Source of the DNA: Dokdonia sp. 4H-3-7-5
GTDB lineage: Bacteria; Bacteroidota; Bacteroidia; Flavobacteriales; Flavobacteriaceae
Reading direction: 5' to 3'
Assembly: GCF_000212355.1 (NCBI RefSeq)
Contig: NC_015496.1
Coordinates: 434,001 to 498,000, forward strand
Length of the DNA: 64,000 nt
Part shown: one piece after another, positions 35,827 to 44,703 of the stretch
Layout: every line of letters starts with the position of its first letter
Numbering within the stretch: the stretch's first letter is position 1
Made by a program: the position numbers and the translations under genes
Notes under the pieces: model-generated
The model's database searches: none
Told to the model about the DNA's origin: nothing
Seen by the model: only the letters and a program-made list of their open reading frames with translations

Positions 35827-36960
35827 TTAATCTCTATTAAACTCAATCACATCGCCCTTCCCTAGACTACTATTACTGCCTATTGCAAAAGTACCATTTT
35901 TAGGAATGATTTTATAGGTAGCACCACTACCTCGATATGTTATAATTTCCTTAATTATGTCACTATACGCTACATATGCCGCATCAAAAACAAGCTCTTG
36001 CCCTTCCTTAGGAACACACATATCACCTATAACTGTTACAGGTTTTGTTACCGCTTTCGCGAAAGCGTCACTTAAAAATTTATTATCCGTAAGCAACAAA
36101 TATTCCTGTATGTTATACTTACTACCATCGAGATTAGACTGTAAATATCGTTTATGAAATCCAGCTTTAAACTTGGCTAAACTCACACCAATATTCACAA
36201 GAAAACCTTTGAATACATTATCATTAAAGTGCTTTTCATAAAACAATTGCATTGCTCCATAAAAACACTTTCTATAGTGCTCATCCCTTACAGTGCTTTC
36301 TCCTTTAAAATGCAATATCGTCTCATCGCCTATGTAGTGATTGCTATAACCTGCCTTTGTTATGGTATATGATAAGTCTATATCTTCTCCAAACATAAAA
36401 TAGCGCTCATCAAATCCTCCCACTTCCTCATAAAGATTACGAGACATAAACATAAATGCACCCACTAGAATAGCTACTTCACCCCTAGCGTCACTCACTA
36501 TATGAGTGGCGTAATAAGAGGATCCATAACCCATCATCTTACTCAATGCAACTCTGAGAGTAGGAACATTGCGCTTACTTTCTGGTAAATAAGCCCCTCT
36601 ACCATTTACAAGACGTACTCCTTGAGCTCCGGTATATTGTTCTTGGGTAGTTATTTTTAGTAAACTCTCAAATACACTCGATGGAACCACTGTATCCGGA
36701 TTAAGAATACAGATATAAGTTCCTTTTGCTAAGGCAACCCCTTGATTATTTGCAGACGAAAAACCAGCGTTTTTCTTATTGGCAACAATCTTTACGGTAG
36801 GAAACTTATCCTTGACCATTTGTACACTGCCATCTACAGAAGCGTTATCTACCACTATAATCTCTGCATCTGTGAAAGCTATTGCATCTTGTACACTGTC
36901 TAGACATAACTCTAGGTAGTGCATCACATTATAACTTACAATGATTATGGAGAGTTGCAA
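35827..36960 (-). CDS. Glycosyltransferase family 2, rhamnosyltransferase-like
   Basis: The 377-residue enzyme has the GT-A start LSIIIVSYNVMHYLELCLDSV, the NAGFSSANNQG and ILNPDTVVP (DxD-like) motifs and a GGFDERYFMFGEDIDLS region. Homologues add sugars to O-antigen or other surface glycans. The C-terminal 120 residues include a non-catalytic extension that carries a palindrome copy (DAFAKAVTK). It stands alone between the E2 and recR genes. Confidence 0.88.
   Translation of the reverse strand: MQLSIIIVSYNVMHYLELCLDSVQDAIAFTDAEIIVVDNASVDGSVQMVKDKFPTVKIVANKKNAGFSSANNQGVALAKGTYICILNPDTVVPSSVFESLLKITTQEQYTGAQGVRLVNGRGAYLPESKRNVPTLRVALSKMMGYGSSYYATHIVSDARGEVAILVGAFMFMSRNLYEEVGGFDERYFMFGEDIDLSYTITKAGYSNHYIGDETILHFKGESTVRDEHYRKCFYGAMQLFYEKHFNDNVFKGFLVNIGVSLAKFKAGFHKRYLQSNLDGSKYNIQEYLLLTDNKFLSDAFAKAVTKPVTVIGDMCVPKEGQELVFDAAYVAYSDIIKEIITYRGSGATYKIIPKNGTFAIGSNSSLGKGDVIEFNRD
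36052..36067. repeat. Iterated palindrome copy 11 (in glycosyltransferase gene)
   Basis: CGCTTTCGCGAAAGCG, core 36055-36064, read as A-F-A-K-A in the C-terminal extension of the enzyme. Confidence 0.9.
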
Positions 36961-37047
36961 AAAGCTTAAAGGAATTTATTATTTATAGTAGTATATAGGT
37001 TATACTGACTATTGTGCGACATTTTTAACAAAGCACAATATATTAAT

Positions 37048-37665
37048 TTAATTCTTTAAAGAATTTTCAAAAGGTATGCGATGTAAAATACTTCTACCTA
37101 GCGTTACCTCATCTGCATACTCTAGCTCGTCACCCACAGCAATACCTCTAGCAATCGTAGATGTTGCGATATCATAAGCCTCTAGCTGTCTATAAATATA
37201 AAAGTTTGTAGTATCTCCCTCCATAGTAGAGCTTAATGCAAAAATCACCTCTTTCACCACTCCGCTTTTTGCTCTATCTATGAGCGAAAAGATATTTAAA
37301 TCCTGAGGCCCTATACCGTCCAGCGGACTGATTTTACCTCCCAGCACATGGTACAAACCACGATACTGACTCGTATTTTCTATCGCCATTACATCCCTTA
37401 CGTCTTCTACCACGCAAACTATACTTTCATCTCTATTAGGATTTGAGCATATCTCACATAATGCTACATCTGAGATGTTGTGACACTTTTTACAGAATTT
37501 AATAGTATCACGCATCGTATTTAATGCTTCTGTAAGGTGGTGTGTCTGTGTCTCAGGCTGGCGTAATAAATGTAATACTAATCGTAACGCAGTACGCTTG
37601 CCTACTCCTGGGAGTTGAGACATTTCATAGACTGCATTTTCAAGAAGTTTTGAAGAGAATTCCAT
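37048..37665 (-). CDS. recR: Recombination protein RecR
   Basis: RecR works with RecF and RecO to load RecA at gaps. The 205-residue protein has the HhH start [13 protein letters not shown], the Cys4 zinc finger CKKC...CEIC and the Toprim segment [16 protein letters not shown], with the C-terminal Walker-like end. It sits between the glycosyltransferase and pcm genes on the same strand with a 58-base gap. Confidence 0.96.
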   Translation of the reverse strand: MEFSSKLLENAVYEMSQLPGVGKRTALRLVLHLLRQPETQTHHLTEALNTMRDTIKFCKKCHNISDVALCEICSNPNRDESIVCVVEDVRDVMAIENTSQYRGLYHVLGGKISPLDGIGPQDLNIFSLIDRAKSGVVKEVIFALSSTMEGDTTNFYIYRQLEAYDIATSTIARGIAVGDELEYADEVTLGRSILHRIPFENSLKN

Positions 37666-37723
37666 AGTTGTAAAGATAACTCTTTAGTGACGTTATGTAA
37701 AAATCACTGAGTTGATAGACGCA

Positions 37724-38365
37724 CTAATTCTTATCCTCCAGTAACGGTACAAATCTAAACTCTCCATATTCCTTTTTCTCAAAAGAAGTCGCCGAGGTTC
37801 GTATATAGCGCTGCATAATTTGTGGGTCATCACCTACGGGTATAATAAGCCTACCTCCTATCTTAAGTTGAGCTAGTAACGGTTTTGGAACAAAAGGAGC
37901 TCCAGCTGTCACTATAATACTGTCAAAGGGTGCATAAGATGGTAACCCTTTATATCCATCACCAAAACTCAAAAAACGAGGCCTATAGCCAAGCTTAGTA
38001 AGAAACAATTTTGTTTTCTTATACAACTCTTGCTGGCGCTCTATAGAATATACTTTGGCTCCCAGCTCACAAAGCACAGCAGTTTGATAACCGCTTCCTG
38101 TTCCTATCTCGAGAACTTGATCTCCTTTTTTAATCTCCATTAATTCACTTTGAAAAGCAACTGTATATGGTTGTGAGATGGTTTGATCTGCAGCAATAGG
38201 AAACGCTTTGTCTTGATATGCATGATGCTCAAAACTACTATCCATAAAAAAATGACGCGGAATCTTCCCAATAGCATTGAGAACAAGATCATTTGTGATT
38301 CCCTTATCTCTCAATATTTGAACAAGTTGGCGGCGTTTTCCTTGGTGGCGAGTAGTGTCTTTCAT
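37724..38365 (-). CDS. pcm: Protein-L-isoaspartate O-methyltransferase
   Basis: Pcm repairs isoaspartyl residues in ageing proteins. The 213-residue enzyme has the substrate segment PIAADQTISQPYTVAFQSEL and the SAM motif VLEIGTGSGYQTAVL. An N-terminal stretch (about 1-30, GKRRQLVQILRDKG) matches other family members. It is divergent from the Gfo/Idh gene across a 145-base gap that contains TATTTTTG (38486-38493), a possible -7 element for that gene. Confidence 0.95.
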   Translation of the reverse strand: MKDTTRHQGKRRQLVQILRDKGITNDLVLNAIGKIPRHFFMDSSFEHHAYQDKAFPIAADQTISQPYTVAFQSELMEIKKGDQVLEIGTGSGYQTAVLCELGAKVYSIERQQELYKKTKLFLTKLGYRPRFLSFGDGYKGLPSYAPFDSIIVTAGAPFVPKPLLAQLKIGGRLIIPVGDDPQIMQRYIRTSATSFEKKEYGEFRFVPLLEDKN

Positions 38366-38510
38366 GGATTACTAAATTAGAAGAAAAGTTGGAAAATCAA
38401 TATACCTATCTGTAAGATTTTACAACCATTATAAAAAAATCACCTTTGTAGAAAGCTGTATCCTATTAAAAAGTATCTAAAACCTTATTTTTGTATAAAA
38501 ATCAAACACT

Positions 38511-39470
38511 ATGCTTAAAGCTGGCGTACTCGGTGCTGGACACTTGGGAAAAATACACTTAAAACTTCTTAACCTTTCTGAACACTATGACCTTGTAGGT
38601 TTTTACGACACCTCAAAAGAGGTTAGGGATGCCATCTCTCAAGAATTTGGTTACACTGCTTTTGAGACCGAAGAAGATTTAATCAACGCCTGTGATATGG
38701 TAGATGTAGTAACTCCTACCACCTATCACTATGCAAGTGCAGAAAAAGTAATCAAAGCTGGAAAGCATCTCTTTATTGAGAAACCAATAACAAACACAGT
38801 TGAGGAGGCAGAAAAACTACTCACGCTTGCAAAGGAACATAATGTTTTAGGTCAAGTAGGTCATGTAGAACGCTTCAATCCGGCATTTATGTCTGTGAGC
38901 GATTCCATTAAAAGCCCTATGTTTATAGAGGCACATAGACTTGCAGAATTTAACCCTAGAGGAACCGATGTCCCTGTAGTTTTAGACCTTATGATACATG
39001 ACATTGACGCAATATTAAGCGTGGTAAATAGTCCTGTAAAAAGTGTGAACGCAAGTGGTGTATCTGTCATATCAGAAACTCCAGATATCGCAAATGCCCG
39101 CATTGAGTTCGAAAACGGATGCGTCGCAAACCTTACCGCAAGTCGTATCTCTATGAAAAACATGCGCAAAGCACGTTTCTTTCAGAAGGACGCATACATT
39201 TCGGTAGATTTTCTTGAGAAAAAAGTAGAAGTTGTAAAGATGAAAGACGCTCCAGAATCTCCAGATGATTTTGCGATGATTCTTCAGAATGCAGAAGGAA
39301 TCAAGAAGCAAATTTATTTTGACAATCCAGATGTACCTAGCAATAACGCAATACTTGATGAGCTAGACGCTTTCGCGAAAGCAATAAAAGAAAACACCAC
39401 CCCAATCGTATCATTGAAGGCTGGAACCGAAGCTTTACGAGTAGCAAAAATGATTATTGCAGATTTTTAG
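38511..39470 (+). CDS. Gfo/Idh/MocA-family oxidoreductase
   Basis: The 319-residue enzyme binds NAD(P) by GVLGAGHLGKIHLKLL and has the family EKP motif (FIEKPITNTVEEAEK). The C-terminal domain carries H and D groups (HVERFNPAF, MIHDIDAIL). Its substrate is unknown; many family members act on sugar derivatives. A palindrome copy lies in the C-terminal ten codons (LDAFAKAIKE). Confidence 0.88.
   Translation: MLKAGVLGAGHLGKIHLKLLNLSEHYDLVGFYDTSKEVRDAISQEFGYTAFETEEDLINACDMVDVVTPTTYHYASAEKVIKAGKHLFIEKPITNTVEEAEKLLTLAKEHNVLGQVGHVERFNPAFMSVSDSIKSPMFIEAHRLAEFNPRGTDVPVVLDLMIHDIDAILSVVNSPVKSVNASGVSVISETPDIANARIEFENGCVANLTASRISMKNMRKARFFQKDAYISVDFLEKKVEVVKMKDAPESPDDFAMILQNAEGIKKQIYFDNPDVPSNNAILDELDAFAKAIKENTTPIVSLKAGTEALRVAKMIIADF
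39369..39382. repeat. Iterated palindrome copy 12 (in Gfo/Idh gene)
   Basis: GCTTTCGCGAAAGC, core 39371-39380, read as A-F-A-K-A near the protein C-terminus. Confidence 0.9.
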
Positions 39471-39529
39471 AAAACACATATTCAAACATACAACTCCTTG
39501 AAAGAGGAAACATACTAAGCACTTCACTT

Positions 39530-40420
39530 ATGAAAAATATAGCAGTTATAGGAGCAGGAACAATGGGTAACGGTATTGCACACACTTTTGCTCAAAGTGG
39601 TTACCAAGTTCAACTAGTAGATATCTCTCAAGATTCACTAGACCGTGGGATTAGTACTATCTCAAAAAACCTAGATAGAATGGTTGCCAAAGAGCGTATT
39701 ACCGCTATAGAAAAGCAGCAAACTCTTGACAACATCACTACGTACACAAACCTTGCAGAAGGTGTTAAGAATGCTGAGCTTGTAGTGGAAGCCGCTACCG
39801 AAAATGTAGATTTAAAACTAAAGATTTTTGAATCTCTAGATGCAGCTACAAGTGACTCATGCATACTTGCTACAAACACATCTTCTATTTCAATTACTCA
39901 GATTGCGGCTGTTACAGAACGTCCAGACCAAGTAATAGGAATGCACTTTATGAACCCTGTGCCTATCATGAAACTTGTAGAAATCATAAGAGGTTATAAT
40001 ACAAGCGACCTTACTACAAAGACCATCATGGAACTTTCAGAAAAGTTAGGTAAAGTACCTGTAGAGGTTAATGATTATCCTGGTTTTGTAGCAAATCGCA
40101 TCCTCATGCCTATGATTAATGAGGCTATAGAAACATTATACAACGGTGTGGCTGGCGTATACGAAATAGACACAGTTATGAAACTAGGAATGGCGCACCC
40201 TATGGGACCATTACAACTTGCAGATTTTATAGGTCTAGATGTTTGTTTATCTATTCTTGAAGTAATGCACGACGGATTTAAAAACCCAAAATATGCACCT
40301 TGCCCGCTTTTAGTAAACATGGTAAGAGCTGGAAAATTAGGAGTGAAGTCTAGTGAAGGTTTTTACGATTATAAAGAAAGTCGCAAGGCAGAGAAAGTCG
40401 CAGCAATGTTTGCTTCATAA
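39530..40420 (+). CDS. 3-hydroxybutyryl-CoA dehydrogenase family protein
   Basis: The 296-residue enzyme has the NAD-binding GAGTMGNGIAHTFAQSG, the catalytic His/Glu region GMHFMNPVPIMKLVE and the C-terminal domain with HPMGPLQLADFIGLD. Members oxidise 3-hydroxyacyl-CoA in butyrate or beta-oxidation pathways. No pathway partner is adjacent, so the physiological substrate is inferred only from family. Confidence 0.92.
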   Translation: MKNIAVIGAGTMGNGIAHTFAQSGYQVQLVDISQDSLDRGISTISKNLDRMVAKERITAIEKQQTLDNITTYTNLAEGVKNAELVVEAATENVDLKLKIFESLDAATSDSCILATNTSSISITQIAAVTERPDQVIGMHFMNPVPIMKLVEIIRGYNTSDLTTKTIMELSEKLGKVPVEVNDYPGFVANRILMPMINEAIETLYNGVAGVYEIDTVMKLGMAHPMGPLQLADFIGLDVCLSILEVMHDGFKNPKYAPCPLLVNMVRAGKLGVKSSEGFYDYKESRKAEKVAAMFAS

Positions 40421-40445
40421 TCTCCACACCACTCAAAGCTCAATA

Positions 40446-40467
40446 AAGGCGCATTGTTTTGCGCCTT
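40446..40467 (+). other. Hairpin after the hydroxyacyl-CoA dehydrogenase gene
   Basis: AAGGCGCA (40446-40453) pairs with TGCGCCTT (40460-40467). No U-run follows, so it is a weak terminator at best; it ends 14 bases before the next ATG. Confidence 0.45.
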
Positions 40468-40480
40468 AAGTACATATAAC

Positions 40481-41701
40481 ATGGCAAAAATTCTCCCATT
40501 CCGTGCGGTAAGACCTACTAGAGATAAAGTAGGGCTGGTTGCTACACGCGCTTACCAATTTTATGATCAAGTAGGACGCGACCACAGAATGGCACAAAAT
40601 CCGTTCTCATTTTTGCACATTATCAATCCTGGATATAAATTTCAAAAAGAAATTACTGGGAAACAGCGTTTTGAATTAGTACGTAATCGCTATCAAGAAT
40701 TTAAAGATGATGGTGTTTTTATTAAGGAAGAGCAACCCGCATTCTATATATATAGAATTGTAGATAGAGAGAAAAACACCTTTTGTGGTATTGTCGCTAG
40801 CGCTTCTGTAGAAGACTATGAGAATGATGTTATAAAAAAGCACGAAGACACGCTCGAAGATCGCGAGACTCTTTTTACAGAATACTTAGATACTGTGGGC
40901 TTTAATGCAGAGGCTGTATTACTTACCTATAAAAATTCTGATGAGATTAAGAGCATTCTCAACAATGTAATGACCAATCGCGCTGAGTATGAGTTTACAA
41001 CCACCTATCGTGACACGCATTACTTATGGCCAGTAACAGATACACCAACTATAGAAAAGCTGCAACATGCTTTTGCTAGCATGGATAGCCTTTATATTGC
41101 AGATGGTCACCACAGATCTTCTTCCTCTGTCCTACTTTCTAAAAAACATACAAAAGATCAAAAGAGCTATCATTCATTTATGAGTTTTCTTATACCTGAA
41201 TCAGAGTTACTTATTTATGAGTTTAATAGACTTATAAAGGACCTTAATGGCTTAAGTAAGGAAGCTTTTTTAATTGCTCTTGACAGTAAGTTCAGAATTG
41301 AAAATCGAGGTAAAACTCCCTATAAACCTTCCAAGAAACATCATTTTAATATGTATCTAGATGGTGAATATTACAGTCTTTACTTGAGACACAGCCTACG
41401 TAGCTTTGACACTCCACTAGATAGACTAGACACTCACATACTGTATGAAACGGTGCTCAAACCTATTCTGGGAATCATAGACTTGAGAAATGATGACCGC
41501 ATAGTATATGTAGATGGCAGACGCGATATTACAAGCTTAACAGACCGTATAGACAATAAGGAATATGCGGTAAGCTTTGGTATGCTACCAGTCACTATAA
41601 ATGAGTTAAAAGAAATAGCAGACGCTGGATTAAAAATGCCACCAAAAAGTACGTATATTGAACCTAAACTACGCAGTGGCGTAACCATTTACGAATTTTA
41701 A
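40481..41701 (+). CDS. DUF1015 family protein
   Basis: The 406-residue protein shows the family signature YIADGHHRSSSSVLL. The open frame runs back to a TTG at 40454, but the family N-terminus MAKILPFRAVRPT begins at ATG 40481, so I use that. The family is uncharacterised enzymatically. It overlaps the next gene by one base (TAATG), suggesting a shared transcript with YggS. Confidence 0.9.
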   Translation: MAKILPFRAVRPTRDKVGLVATRAYQFYDQVGRDHRMAQNPFSFLHIINPGYKFQKEITGKQRFELVRNRYQEFKDDGVFIKEEQPAFYIYRIVDREKNTFCGIVASASVEDYENDVIKKHEDTLEDRETLFTEYLDTVGFNAEAVLLTYKNSDEIKSILNNVMTNRAEYEFTTTYRDTHYLWPVTDTPTIEKLQHAFASMDSLYIADGHHRSSSSVLLSKKHTKDQKSYHSFMSFLIPESELLIYEFNRLIKDLNGLSKEAFLIALDSKFRIENRGKTPYKPSKKHHFNMYLDGEYYSLYLRHSLRSFDTPLDRLDTHILYETVLKPILGIIDLRNDDRIVYVDGRRDITSLTDRIDNKEYAVSFGMLPVTINELKEIADAGLKMPPKSTYIEPKLRSGVTIYEF

Positions 41702-42348
41702 TGAGTATAGCAGAAAATATCTTACGCTTTCGCGAAAACATTCCTTCACATGTTACTCTTGTAGCTGTTTCAAAAACTAAACCTGTTTCAGACCTTATGG
41801 AGGCTTATGAAACTGGGCAACGCATTTTTGGGGAGAATAAGATTCAAGAAATGACAGACAAGTGGGAAGAAATGCCCAAGGATATAGAGTGGCATATGAT
41901 AGGCCACGTTCAAACAAACAAAGTTAAATTTATGGCTCCATACGTGAGCCTTATACATGCTGTAGATCGTTTAAAACTTATAAAAGAAGTAAACAAACAG
42001 GCAGAGGCAAATGACCGAGTGATTGATATTCTTATTCAGATTAAAATTGCTCGTGAAGATTCAAAATTTGGAATGGCTGTTCAAGATGCCGTTAAGCTTT
42101 TTGAAGAAAACACATTAGAAAATTATCCCCATGTAAATGTGGTAGGACTGATGGGAATGGCAACTTTTACTGACAACCAGGATCAAATTACGGCAGAGTT
42201 TGAGTTACTAGAAGGATTATTTTTACGCTTTCGCGAAAGCGCAAATCTCACCATTCTATCCTCAGGAATGAGTGGTGATTATAAACTCGCAATTGACAAA
42301 GGAAGTACCATGATTAGAGTAGGAAGCAGTATTTTTGGTGCTAGATAA
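41701..42348 (+). CDS. YggS-family PLP homeostasis protein
   Basis: The 215-residue protein binds pyridoxal phosphate through the Lys in LVAVSKTKPVSDL and buffers the free PLP pool; it lacks racemase activity in characterised members. Further motifs are GENKIQEM and MIGHVQTNK. The gene overlaps the DUF1015 stop by one base. It holds two palindrome copies, 500 bases apart, both as F-R-E. Confidence 0.92.
   Translation: MSIAENILRFRENIPSHVTLVAVSKTKPVSDLMEAYETGQRIFGENKIQEMTDKWEEMPKDIEWHMIGHVQTNKVKFMAPYVSLIHAVDRLKLIKEVNKQAEANDRVIDILIQIKIAREDSKFGMAVQDAVKLFEENTLENYPHVNVVGLMGMATFTDNQDQITAEFELLEGLFLRFRESANLTILSSGMSGDYKLAIDKGSTMIRVGSSIFGAR
41725..41738. repeat. Iterated palindrome copy 13 (in yggS)
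   Basis: CGCTTTCGCGAAAA, core 41728-41737, read as L-R-F-R-E-N at residues near 9-14. Confidence 0.88.
42226..42241. repeat. Iterated palindrome copy 14 (in yggS)
   Basis: CGCTTTCGCGAAAGCG, core 42229-42238, read as L-R-F-R-E-S-A near the C-terminus of the same protein. Confidence 0.9.
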
Positions 42349-42417
42349 TTTTAAACACTTGAACTCATTTTTAAAATAACGTAATTCCCTAAAAACTGGA
42401 ATTTTAAAAAATAGCAT

Positions 42418-43794
42418 ATTTACGCAATACTAGACATAGAAACCACTGGCGGTAAGTACAACGAAGAAGGTATTACAGAAATCGCCATTTATAAATTTGA
42501 CGGACATCAAGTTGTAGATCAATTTATTACTCTCGTAAATCCAGAACGCCCCATACAAGCATTTGTAGTAGGACTTACTGGTATTAATAACGGGATGTTA
42601 ACAGATGCTCCAAAGTTTCATGAAATAGCAAAGCGTATTATTGAAATCACAGAGGGATGTATTATTGTGGCTCATAATGCCCAGTTTGACTATCGCATTT
42701 TAAGTCTAGAATTTGACAGGCTTGGATACCCTTATGAAAGAACGACCTTATGTTCTGTAGAGCTTTCTCAAGAATTACTTCCCGGACATGATAGCTATAG
42801 TTTAGGAAAACTAACTAAGACATTAGGAATCGCGATGTCTAACAGACATAGAGCAGATGGTGATGCTATTGCAACTGTCAAACTTTTCAAGTTACTCCTA
42901 GAGAAAGACCCAGAAAAGACAATTATAACTAAAGCCATACGCTCTTTCCCAAAAAAGCATATGGACACCAAACTTAAGGACCTTATAAGAAGTGTGCCTT
43001 CTGAGACTGGTGTGTACTTTATGCATAATGTAAATGGAACCATCATTTACATAGGCAAAAGTAAAAACATGAAAAAACGTCTTACGCAGCATTTTACTAA
43101 TGATAATCGTAAGAGTAAGCAAATACAAGATCAGGTAGAAACGGTTACCTACCAGACTACAGGTACTGAACTCATTGCACTTCTAAAGGAGAATGCAGAA
43201 ATAAAACGTCACAAGCCAAAGTTTAATAGAGCCTTACGTAGAACTAAATTTAAAGTACAACTCACTCACTATACAGACAGTGAAGGTTATATACATCTCA
43301 AGACCGAAAGAGCAGATGGTCGCAAGGAATCTATAACAACTTATAGCAACTCTATGAGTGCAAAGGCTAATCTAGAGCGCATTATCGACTCGTATGATTT
43401 ATGCCAAAACAAGACACTGTACAATGAAAAGAGTGGCAACTGCTTTAATTATACTATTAAAAAATGTAATGGCGCTTGTATAGGGGGGGAATCACCAGAA
43501 TCATATAACCAGCGTGTGCAAGCTTTTCTAGACAAGCATAGTTACAAAAACAAAAGTATGATAATCGTTGAGCGTGGTCGCACCTCAATTGAACGTTCTG
43601 TAGTACTTGTAGAAGATGGTATTTTTGTAGGAATAGGTTATTATAAATCTGATTTCCAACTCAACGACCTTGAATCGCTTAAATCTATTATAACCCCTAT
43701 GGAAGATAATAGAGATGCTAGACACATTATCCAGAGTTACTGTCGTAGCAGAAAACGACTTAAGATTATTCCGCTAGATCAGATTACTAACTAG
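42418..43794 (+). CDS. DnaQ-type exonuclease fused to a GIY-YIG (UvrC-like) nuclease, ATT start
   Basis: An N-terminal DEDDh exonuclease domain (about 1-165: LDIETTGG, VAHNAQFDYRIL, HRADGDAIA) is joined to a GIY-YIG domain (about 195-280: ETGVYFMHNVNGTIIYIGKSKN) and a UvrC-like cysteine region (NCFNYTIKKCNGACIGG). Such fusions are known but their role, probably in DNA repair, is unclear. The first ATG (42595) would remove both acidic metal ligands. In frame, a TAG at 42412-42414 is followed only by CAT ATT; the frame then reads I-Y-A-I-L-D-I-E-T-T-G. The start is therefore probably the ATT at 42418 (458 residues). Confidence 0.75.
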   Translation: MYAILDIETTGGKYNEEGITEIAIYKFDGHQVVDQFITLVNPERPIQAFVVGLTGINNGMLTDAPKFHEIAKRIIEITEGCIIVAHNAQFDYRILSLEFDRLGYPYERTTLCSVELSQELLPGHDSYSLGKLTKTLGIAMSNRHRADGDAIATVKLFKLLLEKDPEKTIITKAIRSFPKKHMDTKLKDLIRSVPSETGVYFMHNVNGTIIYIGKSKNMKKRLTQHFTNDNRKSKQIQDQVETVTYQTTGTELIALLKENAEIKRHKPKFNRALRRTKFKVQLTHYTDSEGYIHLKTERADGRKESITTYSNSMSAKANLERIIDSYDLCQNKTLYNEKSGNCFNYTIKKCNGACIGGESPESYNQRVQAFLDKHSYKNKSMIIVERGRTSIERSVVLVEDGIFVGIGYYKSDFQLNDLESLKSIITPMEDNRDARHIIQSYCRSRKRLKIIPLDQITN

Positions 43795-43839
43795 CACAGA
43801 AAACAGTATTTTTAGGCTACTGTATAAGAACTAGATATT

Positions 43840-44703
43840 TTGACAAAAGAGGGCACATCATTTTGGCGCAGAAAACTGCACGATATTATTTACGAGGCAG
43901 ACACGCCTGCGGGAAAACTTTTTGATGTAGTATTACTCATACTTATACTTGCCAGCATCGCACTAGTAATGCTCGAAAGTGTAAAAAGCATAGATGCAAA
44001 ATATCACGATGTTTTTGAAGTAGGAGAATGGATCATCACCATCTTCTTTACACTAGAGTACTTTGCGAGAATTATAACGATAAAAAAGCCTACAAAATAT
44101 ATTTTCAGCTTTTATGGTCTCATCGACTTCTTCTCAACAATACCGCAGTACTTAGCTTTTTTCTTCATTGGCTCAAATGCTTTACTTACCGTAAGAGCGC
44201 TTCGCTTATTACGAGTATTCAGAATTTTAAAAATCACGAGATACGTAGGCGAGTCTAATAAGCTCTCCAAAGCTCTTAAAGATAGTAGAGCAAAGATTAG
44301 TATATTTTTATTTGCAGTACTTATTCTCTGTATTATCGCTGGCACAATCATGTATATGATAGAAGGTGAGCAAAGTGGCTTCTCCAGCATCCCTGTAAGT
44401 GTTTACTGGTGTATTGTAACGCTTACTACGGTAGGCTTTGGAGATATCGCACCTGTTACTCCACTTGGACAACTTATAGCGGCTATTATTATGATATTAG
44501 GATATGGAATCATTGCAGTACCTACAGGTATTGTGAGTGCCGAATATGCAAAAGACATGAGCTCAGAAAAAATCACGATAGATGGTGAAGACTATGTGCA
44601 TATGAACACGCAAGCCTGCGTAAACTGTAATGCAAAGAAACATCGTGATGATGCCGAATTTTGTCATAAATGCGGACACACGCTTAACGTCTCACATGAG
44701 TAA
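43840..44703 (+). CDS. Kv-like voltage-gated ion channel with zinc-ribbon tail
   Basis: The 287-residue protein has six membrane helices, an S4-like segment rich in arginines (ALRLLRVFRILKITR), the filter TLTTVGFGDIAP and a C-terminal zinc ribbon (CVNCNAKK...CHKCGH) at about 262-280. It should select potassium. The zinc ribbon after the pore is unusual for the family. The start is TTG 43840, with no ATG near. It overlaps the miaA ATG by eight bases. Confidence 0.85.
   Translation: MTKEGTSFWRRKLHDIIYEADTPAGKLFDVVLLILILASIALVMLESVKSIDAKYHDVFEVGEWIITIFFTLEYFARIITIKKPTKYIFSFYGLIDFFSTIPQYLAFFFIGSNALLTVRALRLLRVFRILKITRYVGESNKLSKALKDSRAKISIFLFAVLILCIIAGTIMYMIEGEQSGFSSIPVSVYWCIVTLTTVGFGDIAPVTPLGQLIAAIIMILGYGIIAVPTGIVSAEYAKDMSSEKITIDGEDYVHMNTQACVNCNAKKHRDDAEFCHKCGHTLNVSHE

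Noticed and set aside
40454-40480. TTG start for DUF1015 and other TTG extensions (48002, 50607, 24980, 6571)
   Set aside because: Conventional ATG starts a few codons later match family N-termini better.
42595-43794. Shorter exonuclease fusion starting at ATG 42595
   Set aside because: It would lose the DxE catalytic residues that are intact upstream in the same frame.
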